Shown: in pieces, positions 1 to 5,340 of the stretch
How the letters are laid out: every line of letters begins with the position of its first letter
Position numbering within the stretch: position 1 is the stretch's first letter
Assembly (NCBI GenBank): GCA_041689775.1
Contig: JBDNFP010000329.1
Coordinates: 1-5,340, forward strand
Reading direction: 5' to 3'
Origin: JBDNFP01 sp041689775
GTDB lineage: Bacteria > Bacteroidota > Bacteroidia > Cytophagales > Spirosomataceae
Length of the DNA: 5,340 nucleotides
Position numbers and translations under genes: made by a program
The notes under the pieces: generated by a model
Database searches by the model: none
What the model saw: only the letters and a program-made list of their open reading frames with translations
What the model was told of the DNA's origin: nothing

Positions 1-43
1 TTATTAAATCTCTACTCAATTAAACGTTTTAAAATAGTATAGA

Positions 44-1285
44 ATGGAAGAGCTTTCTACAACAATAAGTGATTTGTCGATGTCGGTCGATAACATGTGG
101 GTCCTCATTGCTACATCCTTGGTGATGTTCATGCAGGCTGGTTTTGCCTTGGTGGAAGTGGGCTTCACCCGGGCCAAAAACGCAGCCAATATCCTGATGA
201 AGAATCTAATGGACTTCTCAATTGGTTCGTTAGCCTTCTGGGCCATTGGATACAGTGTTATGTTTGGTGAAGATATCGCCGGTTTTATTGGTAGTATCGA
301 TTTGTTTTACGGTCCTGATGAGGTAGACGGCTTACCTCAGATCACTAAATTAATGTTCCAAACGGTGTTTGCGGCCACGGCCGCTACTATTGTTTCAGGA
401 GCTATGGCAGAGCGCACCCGCTTCGGAGCCTATCTGGTTTATAGCCTGGTGATTACACTGATCATTTATCCCATTTCTGGCCACTGGACCTGGGGCGGAG
501 GCTGGTTGTCGGAGCTTGGCTTTATTGATTTTGCCGGATCTACCGTAGTACACTCCGTTGGTGGCTGGGCGGCCCTGATGGGAGCAGCCATGGTGGGCCC
601 TCGTTATGGTAAATATGTCAAGGGAGTCACCAAGGCGATTCCCGGCCACAATCTGGTATTAGGTGCGTTGGGTGTATTTATCCTTTGGCTGGGATGGTTT
701 GGCTTTAACCCTGGGTCGCAACTTGCTGCCGCTGGGAAAGACAATGCCATCGCGATTTCCCACATTTTCGCCACTACCAATCTCGCTGCGGCGGCTGGTG
801 CGGTAGTTTCTATGCTAATTTCGTGGGGACGTTACAAGCGCCCATCGCTTAGTATAACCTTGAACGGCGCTTTGGCTGGCTTGGTCGGTATTACGGCGGG
901 TTGTGCTGCTGTGTCACTAGGTAGCGCAGCTTTGATTGGTTCTATTTCCGGAGCGGTACTTGTATTCTCACTTGAATTTATTGAGCGTACGCTCAAAATT
1001 GACGATCCGGTTGGTGCTATATCTGTTCACGGAGTATGTGGTGCCCTTGGTACTTTACTCGTGGGAGTATTTGCAACCGAAGGCGGCTTGCTTAGCGGTG
1101 GTGGCTTTGCCCAACTTGGTATTCAAGCAATCGGTGTATTCTCGACCATGGGTTGGGTAGTAGCTACTTCGTTTATAATGTTCTATGTAATTAAGAAAAC
1201 GGTGGGCCTACGTGAGACTCAGCGTGTACAGGAAGAAGGTCTTGACATCTACGAGCACGGCGAAACAGTGTATAACTCTATCTAG
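44..1285 (+). CDS. amt: Ammonium transporter (Amt/AmtB/Rh family channel)
   Basis: Inner-membrane channel of 413 residues that conducts ammonium into the cell for glutamine and glutamate synthesis. About 11 hydrophobic segments can be read (roughly 18-38, 55-75, 103-121, 127-147, 162-184, 203-224, 237-260, 270-290, 292-312, 324-344, 358-384), the normal Amt count. Family landmarks align with E. coli AmtB: Phe109 and Phe221 (F107/F215 gate), Trp150 and Ser225 (W148/S219 recruitment site), Asp162 (D160), and pore histidines His170 in TVVH and His329 in SVHGVCG (H168/H318). The cytoplasmic tail from about 386 keeps the GLDIYEHGE motif, the part contacted by PII proteins in relatives. ATG 44 is chosen because an in-frame TAG sits at 35-37; no Shine-Dalgarno and no cleavable signal peptide are visible. 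No glnK (PII) gene follows; whether one precedes it cannot be seen. The family assignment is secure; strict ammonium specificity is inferred from the intact motifs. Confidence 0.97.
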   Translation: MEELSTTISDLSMSVDNMWVLIATSLVMFMQAGFALVEVGFTRAKNAANILMKNLMDFSIGSLAFWAIGYSVMFGEDIAGFIGSIDLFYGPDEVDGLPQITKLMFQTVFAATAATIVSGAMAERTRFGAYLVYSLVITLIIYPISGHWTWGGGWLSELGFIDFAGSTVVHSVGGWAALMGAAMVGPRYGKYVKGVTKAIPGHNLVLGALGVFILWLGWFGFNPGSQLAAAGKDNAIAISHIFATTNLAAAAGAVVSMLISWGRYKRPSLSITLNGALAGLVGITAGCAAVSLGSAALIGSISGAVLVFSLEFIERTLKIDDPVGAISVHGVCGALGTLLVGVFATEGGLLSGGGFAQLGIQAIGVFSTMGWVVATSFIMFYVIKKTVGLRETQRVQEEGLDIYEHGETVYNSI

Positions 1286-1307
1286 TCAAATAGATAGTTG
1301 GTTGAAA

Positions 1308-1348
1308 ATAGCGGAGGCTTTCTGACTGAATCGGGAAGCCTCCGCTAT
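1308..1348 (+). terminator. Hairpin terminator after amt, possibly bidirectional
   Basis: A perfect 13-bp inverted repeat (ATAGCGGAGGCTT at 1308-1320 and its complement at 1336-1348) begins 22 bases after the amt stop. In the + strand transcript the stem can grow by five more pairs (1321-1325 with 1331-1335), two of them G-U, leaving a 5-base loop. Those two become A-C mismatches in the opposite transcript, which favours rightward action. The following bases are poor in U on the + side, while the minus side has a short UUUU run, so it may also stop leftward transcripts from murF-alr. Confidence 0.75.
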
Positions 1349-1452
1349 GTACAGGTATGTTTCGGGCTACAAAAAATACAATTCTCTAAACCCTATTTTC
1401 TTATGCTTTTAATGCCTTTCTAAACTAGGACCCAAGAAAGTTAATGCTGGTT

Positions 1453-1467
1453 TGGTAGTGACTACCA
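1453..1467. repeat. 15-bp perfect palindrome in the convergent spacer
   Basis: TGGTAGTGACTACCA reads the same on both strands around a single central base (7+1+7). It lies between the two hairpins of the amt / murF-alr spacer, with no promoter-like sequence nearby. No role can be assigned; chance or a protein-binding site are both possible. The rest of the spacer (1286-1530) holds no supportable gene. Confidence 0.35.
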
Positions 1468-1484
1468 CCCGATGAAGTATATAA

Positions 1485-1507
1485 TTTATTCCGTTTACCG
1501 GAATAAA
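1485..1507 (-). terminator. Candidate terminator hairpin after murF-alr
   Basis: Perfect 9-bp arms (TTTATTCCG at 1485-1493, complement at 1499-1507) with a 5-base loop start 23 bases past the murF-alr stop on the minus strand. The position suits termination of that transcript. The stem is AT-rich at its base, and the sequence after it (TTATATACTTC on the minus strand) is only moderately U-rich, so it may be weak and backed up by the larger hairpin at 1308-1348. Confidence 0.5.
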
Positions 1508-1530
1508 CCATTCCAACACGAAACCATACC

Positions 1531-4002
1531 CTACTCCGTAAAAAACACCCGCTTTACGCGCTCGCTTACTCCGGTCAGGATTTCGTAAGGGATGGTTCCG
1601 ATGCGTTTTGCAATTACACTGATGGGTACCTCTTTACCAAAAACGATAACTTCATCCCCTTCCTCGGCTTTGGCTTGGGTAAGGTCAATCATGGTCATAT
1701 CCATGCAGATATTTCCTATCGTCGGGCACAAGGTACCGTTGACGCATATCTGTCCAACTCCGTTTCCCAACCCGCGATCGTAACCATCGGCATAACCTAG
1801 TGCAATGGTACCAATCCGACTATCGTGGGTAATCACTCCTTTTCGGCCATACCCTACGGTTTCTCCTGCCTTTACGTTTTTAATCTGCGATATCGTGGTT
1901 TTGAGAGTTCCTACCGTCTGGAGGTATCGCTGTTCCTGTCCTGTGGCCTCAACGCCATACAGCCCGATACCAAGTCTGACCATGTCTAGCTTGTATTCTG
2001 GGAATCGGACAATGCCGGCCGAGTTTAAAATATGTTTAACGACCGGATAGCCAAGGGTTTCTTCGATCAATGTAGCTCCCAACATAAACTGATTGTACTG
2101 TTGCTTCGAAAACGAGTTAAGATCCCCTTCGTCGGCTCCTACCAGATGGCTAAATATAGACCGGATCTTGATGACAGGTTTTTGTTCCAGTTGGTCGCAC
2201 AGCCATTGGTAGTCTTCTTCCACAAATCCTAGCCGGTGCATACCAGTATCCAGTTTGATATGTATCCCCGGTTGCGTGTTAGTTTCAGTTTTTCCCGTCG
2301 AGTAAGTAATCCATTCCATCAATATTTTTCGGCTGTAAAGCTCAGGTTCAAGTCCGTACTGCCACAGGCTATCAAAAGTTTGCTTGTTGGGATTCATGAT
2401 CATAATGGGTAGGGTTATTCCACTTTTTCGTAGGGCAATACCCTCGTCGGCATAGGCCACGGCCAGGTAGTTTACCCGGTGGAACTGCAACAGGTTGGCG
2501 ATCTCGGCACTCCCACTACCATAGGCGAAAGCTTTTACCATTACCATGATTTTGGTTTGGGCGCCTACTTTATTTCGATAGTAGTTGAGGTTATTAGTGA
2601 TCGCGTCAAGGTTTATTTCTAATACTGTTTCGTGTACTTTCTGTTGAAGGCGGTGGACGATTCTTTCAAACGAAAAAGGCCGGGCACCCTTCACCAACAC
2701 CAGGCTATCGGTTAATTTAGTCAGCGGATATTGTTCCAGAAAGGATTCGGTATCAAGAAAAAAAGATTGTTCCGGTACGGAAAACAGGTGGGCTTGTTTT
2801 ATAATCCCGGCACCGATCCCGACCAGTAGATCTACTTTCTTCTCGGCTACTAGTTGTGCAATTTGTCCATAGAGTTCAGCAGCTGCTTGCCCAGTTTGCA
2901 ACACATCGGAGAGTATAAGCGCTTTCTTGCTACGGTTATCCTGTTGTTGTAGAAAATTAAGGGCAATGGTTAACCCTTGGTAATCATTATTGTAGGTATC
3001 GTCAATTACGTAGCAATGGTGGATGCCTTCTTTCAGTTGCATTCGCATAGAAACGTGTTGTAGCCGTCGGATGCGGTCTTGGATATCGGTAGGTTTTAGC
3101 CCGAAGTCTAGCAGGAATATCAGGCAGTGCGTAAGGTTTTCGAGGGAGGCCTCGTTGCGGAAATGGGTTTCAAATCGATGGTTTCCCAGTTCTCCCGAAA
3201 TAGTAACTACCGTAGAGCTAACCAATGATTCGTACTGTACCGTTACTTCACCGGGAATAGAAACACCCCACGAGAGAGTGCGAAGGGAAGGGTTCACGTG
3301 CCGTAATATCAGTTCTATTTCCTCGGCTATATCCGTACAATCCTTACGAAAAATGAGAGTTTTAACTTTGGTAAAAAGGCGTAGTTTTTCGGTTATTTTC
3401 TGTTTTCTGCTCCGAAAATCCTCATCGTGGGCGGAGCCAATGTTGGTAAATATGCCAATAGTAGGGTCAATTACCGGTTGCAAGTACTCCATTTCGTGGG
3501 GCCGGGAAAGCCCGGCTTCAAACAGACCTACGGTGTGGGACTCATTCATATTCCATACCGATAGGGGGACACCTACCTGAGAGTTATAACTCTTTGGGCT
3601 GGCTACGACCCGTTCCGAGGGTGCTAAAAGTTGGACCAGCCACTCCTTCACAATGGTTTTGCCGTTGCTACCGGTAATGCCCACTACGGGGATAGTAAAT
3701 TGATGGCGATGCTTGGACGCCACGTGCTGTAAGGCACGTAAGCTGTTGTTTACTACCCAGATGGTCGCGTCAGTCCAGGCTTCTAGTTGAGATTTCAGGG
3801 CAGGGGTAAGGGCGGCGTTTTCGACAACGAATTCTTTTACGCCGCGGCGGTAGACGTCATTCAGGAAGCGGTGGCCGTCGTGGCGCTCACCTTTCAGAGC
3901 AAAGAAAATACTTCTTGCGGCAAAACTGAGTTGTCGGCTATCGGTAAGTAAGTAGAGTGCTTTGGTGGTAATACGAGAAGAGGAAGTTACAAATAAACTC
4001 AT
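1531..4002 (-). CDS. murF-alr: Bifunctional MurF / alanine racemase fusion
   Basis: Cytoplasmic fusion of 823 residues. The N-terminal half (about 12-445) is MurF, which uses ATP to add D-Ala-D-Ala to UDP-MurNAc-tripeptide. The C-terminal half (about 457-823) is a PLP-dependent alanine racemase supplying D-alanine. MurF shows the substrate-domain segment TDSR (20-23), P-loop GITGSNGKT (108-116, Lys115), NIGSAHDE (187-194) and Lys206 as the likely carbamylated lysine. The racemase shows PLP lysine Lys490 and Tyr494 in VKAFAYGSG, KLDTGMHRLG (583-592) with Lys583 and Arg590, His619, Arg676 in VRLGIGLYG, second catalytic base Tyr718, and CMD (766-768). These match Lys39, Tyr43, Lys129, Arg136, His166, Arg219 and Tyr265 of the Bacillus enzyme. 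Both halves look full length and intact. ATG 4002 starts just ahead of the first MurF motif; no Shine-Dalgarno is visible. corA lies 47 bp upstream on the same strand. The fusion is a known Bacteroidota arrangement, not an artefact. Confidence 0.97.
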   Translation of the reverse strand: MSLFVTSSSRITTKALYLLTDSRQLSFAARSIFFALKGERHDGHRFLNDVYRRGVKEFVVENAALTPALKSQLEAWTDATIWVVNNSLRALQHVASKHRHQFTIPVVGITGSNGKTIVKEWLVQLLAPSERVVASPKSYNSQVGVPLSVWNMNESHTVGLFEAGLSRPHEMEYLQPVIDPTIGIFTNIGSAHDEDFRSRKQKITEKLRLFTKVKTLIFRKDCTDIAEEIELILRHVNPSLRTLSWGVSIPGEVTVQYESLVSSTVVTISGELGNHRFETHFRNEASLENLTHCLIFLLDFGLKPTDIQDRIRRLQHVSMRMQLKEGIHHCYVIDDTYNNDYQGLTIALNFLQQQDNRSKKALILSDVLQTGQAAAELYGQIAQLVAEKKVDLLVGIGAGIIKQAHLFSVPEQSFFLDTESFLEQYPLTKLTDSLVLVKGARPFSFERIVHRLQQKVHETVLEINLDAITNNLNYYRNKVGAQTKIMVMVKAFAYGSGSAEIANLLQFHRVNYLAVAYADEGIALRKSGITLPIMIMNPNKQTFDSLWQYGLEPELYSRKILMEWITYSTGKTETNTQPGIHIKLDTGMHRLGFVEEDYQWLCDQLEQKPVIKIRSIFSHLVGADEGDLNSFSKQQYNQFMLGATLIEETLGYPVVKHILNSAGIVRFPEYKLDMVRLGIGLYGVEATGQEQRYLQTVGTLKTTISQIKNVKAGETVGYGRKGVITHDSRIGTIALGYADGYDRGLGNGVGQICVNGTLCPTIGNICMDMTMIDLTQAKAEEGDEVIVFGKEVPISVIAKRIGTIPYEILTGVSERVKRVFFTE

Positions 4003-4019
4003 GTATAATTAAATAATTC

Positions 4020-4040
4020 AACTTCAAAGGTAGTGAAGTT
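4020..4040 (-). repeat. Inverted repeat in the corA to murF-alr gap
   Basis: Perfect 7-bp arms AACTTCA (4020-4026) and TGAAGTT (4034-4040) flank a 7-base loop that contains most of the candidate -7 element. It sits 9 bases past the corA stop. It could be an attenuating hairpin between the two genes or an operator around the promoter. The minus-strand sequence after it is AT-rich (GAATTATTTAATT) but not a U tract. Confidence 0.4.
4025..4032 (-). promoter_or_regulatory. Candidate -7 promoter element for murF-alr
   Basis: On the minus strand this reads TACCTTTG, an exact match to the Bacteroidota sigma-A -7 element TAnnTTTG, and it ends 22 bases before the murF-alr start codon. That spacing would give a short 5' leader. 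No clear -33 TTTG lies about 20 bases further upstream, and the element falls where the corA message would end, so it may be a weak internal promoter. Confidence 0.45.
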
Positions 4041-4049
4041 TACGACTGA

Positions 4050-5132
4050 TTATAACCATTTTTTCCAGCGGAAGTACAAAATCATACCAATGGTAATAGT
4101 AATCATGAAGCCCCAGGTAGCATAGTATCCATACGGACTTTGCAGCTCTGGCATGAATTCGAAATTCATGCCGTATACCCCAACGACGAAAGTAATAGGC
4201 ATAAAAATGGCCGAAAAAATAGTGAGCGTTTTCATGACGGAATTCATGCGATTACTGATGGTAGACAAGTGTACGTCCACGAGGCTAGCCAGAAGTTCGC
4301 GGTAGGCGTCCAGGGTTTCAATAATCTGCATAACGTGGTCATTCACATCACGTAGGTAAGGAAAGACTCGCTTGGAAACTAGTGGAGCATCAGCCCGGAT
4401 AAGGGTAGATACTATCTCCCGGAGGGGCCAGATGGCACGGCGCGTGGAAGTTAGCTCTCGTTTCAACGTATACAGTTCACTCAGCGACTGTGATTGATGG
4501 CCTTTAATGACCTTGTCTTCCAGTACATCCAATTGGTCTCCAAAGCTCTCCAAAGTCAGGAAATAATTATCTACGATAATATCCATCAGCGCGTAGAGCA
4601 GGTAATCAGATCCGCTGCGCCTGGTTTTTCCAACGGAGGCTTTCAGGCGTTCTACTATCGGCTTAAAAATATCACCCGAGCGTTCCTCTTGAAATGATAT
4701 CAGGTATTTGTTGCCTAGTACTAATGAAACGTGTTCGCCCCAGATTTGCTCGGTGGAGGAGTCTTCCAAATGCAGCATTTTGAGGGTGACAAATAAGTGT
4801 CCGTCTTCATAGGTTTCAACTTTTGGTTTTTGCAATGTATTCATGACATCTTCGAGCAATAGCGGGTGCAGCTTATAGAGGTGCCCGATTTGCTCCATGA
4901 CATCAGACTCGTGAATTCCTGTCACATTTAGCCAGGTAATGTGGGGTTGCTTGGTATCTACTTGCGGAAGGCACTCTTCCAGGGTTGACGCAACCTCTTC
5001 CCGGTAGAAAGCTTCGTTGTACTCTATTCGCTTAATGAGCGTTTTGAAATGGGTGGTTTCCCCCACGTAGGCCAGGGTACCCGGAGAAGTGAGCAGAGTT
5101 TTCTTTTGTTTCAGATGTTGATTTTTTGCCAT
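4050..5132 (-). CDS. corA: CorA magnesium (and cobalt) transport channel
   Basis: Homopentameric inner-membrane Mg2+ channel, 360 residues against 351 in Thermotoga maritima CorA. Residues 1 to about 300 form the cytoplasmic funnel and long stalk helix. Two C-terminal membrane segments follow (about 302-320 and 336-355), ending in the basic RWKKWL tail. The signature YGMN is at 320-323, followed by the MPEL periplasmic loop (327-330). Asp262 in LRDVNDHV aligns with Thermotoga Asp253, and Asp95 in LLLEDVMN with Asp89, the divalent-cation sensor pair that closes the channel when Mg2+ is high; Asp286 matches Asp277. GMN plus MPEL supports CorA over the zinc exporter ZntB. ATG 5132 begins a basic, hydrophilic N-terminus (MAKNQHLKQKK); no Shine-Dalgarno, but the leader is A/T-rich. 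It may be co-transcribed with murF-alr downstream, though no functional link is evident. Metal preference between Mg2+, Co2+ and Ni2+ cannot be read from sequence. Confidence 0.96.
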   Translation of the reverse strand: MAKNQHLKQKKTLLTSPGTLAYVGETTHFKTLIKRIEYNEAFYREEVASTLEECLPQVDTKQPHITWLNVTGIHESDVMEQIGHLYKLHPLLLEDVMNTLQKPKVETYEDGHLFVTLKMLHLEDSSTEQIWGEHVSLVLGNKYLISFQEERSGDIFKPIVERLKASVGKTRRSGSDYLLYALMDIIVDNYFLTLESFGDQLDVLEDKVIKGHQSQSLSELYTLKRELTSTRRAIWPLREIVSTLIRADAPLVSKRVFPYLRDVNDHVMQIIETLDAYRELLASLVDVHLSTISNRMNSVMKTLTIFSAIFMPITFVVGVYGMNFEFMPELQSPYGYYATWGFMITITIGMILYFRWKKWL

Positions 5133-5194
5133 GTTTACAAATTACTAATTTTTTGAAAAAGCACATGGCGTAGGCTGCCAGTACTGAATAGAAA

Positions 5195-5202
5195 CAAAAG
5201 TA
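5195..5202 (-). promoter_or_regulatory. Candidate -7 promoter element for corA
   Basis: The minus strand reads TACTTTTG, an exact TAnnTTTG match, 62 bases before the corA start. No good TTTG -33 box is seen; the place where it would lie (about 5220-5227) partly overlaps the palindrome at 5214-5225. The call rests on one short motif in AT-rich DNA. Confidence 0.4.
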
Positions 5203-5213
5203 ACATTCTTACC

Positions 5214-5225
5214 CTACTTAAGTAG
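5214..5225. promoter_or_regulatory. 12-bp perfect palindrome, possible operator
   Basis: CTACTTAAGTAG is fully self-complementary. It lies in the 131-bp region between the divergent corA and edge genes, close to where upstream promoter contacts for both would fall. Symmetric sites in such positions are often bound by dimeric regulators, but no regulator gene is visible and the match to any known operator is not recognised. It could instead belong to the end of a mobile element. Confidence 0.35.
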
Positions 5226-5253
5226 TCGGACGTAAATATAGATATAATTTTTA

Positions 5254-5271
5254 CCTTGCATCCATGCAAGG
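5254..5271 (+). repeat. 18-bp inverted repeat over the edge gene's start codon
   Basis: CCTTGCAT-CC-ATGCAAGG has perfect 8-bp arms around two bases, and the second arm begins exactly with the ATG at 5264. As DNA it would suit a dimeric repressor. As RNA, six pairs (CCUUGC with GCAAGG) could close over a 6-base loop that includes AU of the start codon. Just upstream TACCTTGC (5252-5259) is an imperfect TAnnTTTG; if it is the -7 element, transcription would start at or near the ATG and the message would be nearly leaderless. Confidence 0.5.
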
Positions 5272-5340
5272 AAAGAAACGATACATCAGCCTGAGTGACG
5301 AGCAGCGTGCGGCACTCGTACTGGGCCATAAAACGGGCAA
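5264..5340 (+). CDS. Partial gene at right edge, possible IS630-type transposase or HTH protein N-terminus
   Basis: Only 25 complete codons are present and the frame is open at the window edge. The peptide begins MQGKKRYISLSDEQRAALVL and continues GHKTG. A basic start, then a strand followed by LSDEQRAAL and a G-x-KTG stretch, resembles the beginning of the helix-turn-helix domain of IS630/Tc1-mariner type transposases in Bacteroidota (pattern: L-[ST]-[DE]-E-x-x-x-L, about eight residues, then an arginine-rich helix beyond this edge). That is a recollection of pattern, not an alignment. ATG 5264 is the only start available, since an in-frame TAA lies at 5219-5221 and no other ATG intervenes. 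The start codon is embedded in an inverted repeat. It is divergent from corA. A real gene start is likely; the family is tentative, and a non-transposase DNA-binding protein is possible. Confidence 0.5.
   Translation, partial: MQGKKRYISLSDEQRAALVLGHKTG

Noticed and set aside
22..29. 8-bp palindrome AAACGTTT upstream of amt, considered as an operator.
   Set aside because: Too short and AT-rich to stand out, and only 43 bases upstream are available; no TAnnTTTG element is visible there.
395..649. 84-codon minus-strand frame within amt.
   Set aside because: Fully antisense to a well-supported membrane channel, with no family resemblance and no promoter.
1472..1588. Small + strand frame starting ATG AAG TAT in the convergent spacer, about 38 codons.
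   Set aside because: No promoter or ribosome site; it overlaps the terminator-like hairpin and the 3' end of murF-alr, and its sequence is largely the reverse of those elements.
1592..2232. Several + strand open frames opposite the racemase half.
   Set aside because: All are antisense shadows of conserved racemase motifs with no protein-like features of their own.
3023..3580. 185-codon open frame on the + strand, opposite the MurF half.
   Set aside because: It lies wholly antisense to a conserved enzyme, and its peptide is rich in Ser, Arg and Cys with no recognisable domain; a by-product of the minus-strand codons.
4140..4697. Two + strand open frames opposite corA.
   Set aside because: Antisense to conserved CorA segments, including the GMN region; no independent evidence.
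4050..5132. Possibility that this gene is a ZntB zinc exporter rather than CorA.
   Set aside because: The MPEL loop after YGMN and the close match of the stalk and sensor aspartates to Thermotoga CorA favour CorA.
5135..5329. 64-codon minus-strand frame upstream of corA.
   Set aside because: It runs across the divergent control region and antisense to the edge gene, has no recognisable motif, and covers the candidate corA promoter.
1..5340. CRISPR arrays, tRNA or rRNA genes, riboswitches, toxin-antitoxin or defence genes.
   Set aside because: No regularly spaced repeats, no cloverleaf or ribosomal sequence recognised, no conserved aptamer pattern in the leaders, and no accessory gene apart from the truncated one at the right edge.

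Overview
The window looks like a piece of a Bacteroidota chromosome, possibly from the Cytophagales side of the phylum. Three things suggest this. MurF and alanine racemase are fused in one polypeptide, an arrangement typical of that phylum. The genes lack recognisable Shine-Dalgarno sequences. Two upstream regions carry exact matches to the Bacteroidota -7 promoter element TAnnTTTG. The genus cannot be named from this stretch alone.

Layout, left to right. A complete ammonium channel gene (amt, + strand, 44-1285) is followed by a strong hairpin at 1308-1348. A 245-bp convergent spacer (1286-1530) also holds a second hairpin at 1485-1507 and a short palindrome, but no gene I can support. The minus strand then carries the murF-alr fusion (1531-4002). 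Upstream of it, after a 47-bp gap, is corA on the same strand (4050-5132). Between corA and the right edge is a 131-bp divergent control region. It contains a candidate corA promoter, a 12-bp perfect palindrome, and an 18-bp inverted repeat lying over the start codon of a rightward gene. Only the first 25 codons of that gene are inside the window, and they weakly resemble the start of an IS630-type or helix-turn-helix transposase protein.

Function. Amt brings ammonium across the inner membrane. CorA brings in Mg2+. MurF-Alr makes D-alanine from L-alanine and joins D-Ala-D-Ala to the UDP-MurNAc-tripeptide, the last cytoplasmic step of peptidoglycan precursor synthesis. These are housekeeping functions with no evident shared pathway. 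corA and murF-alr may be co-transcribed, but the gap between them has its own candidate promoter.

I see no novel multi-gene system here. The part most worth a second look is the divergent region at 5133-5271 and the truncated gene at the right edge.
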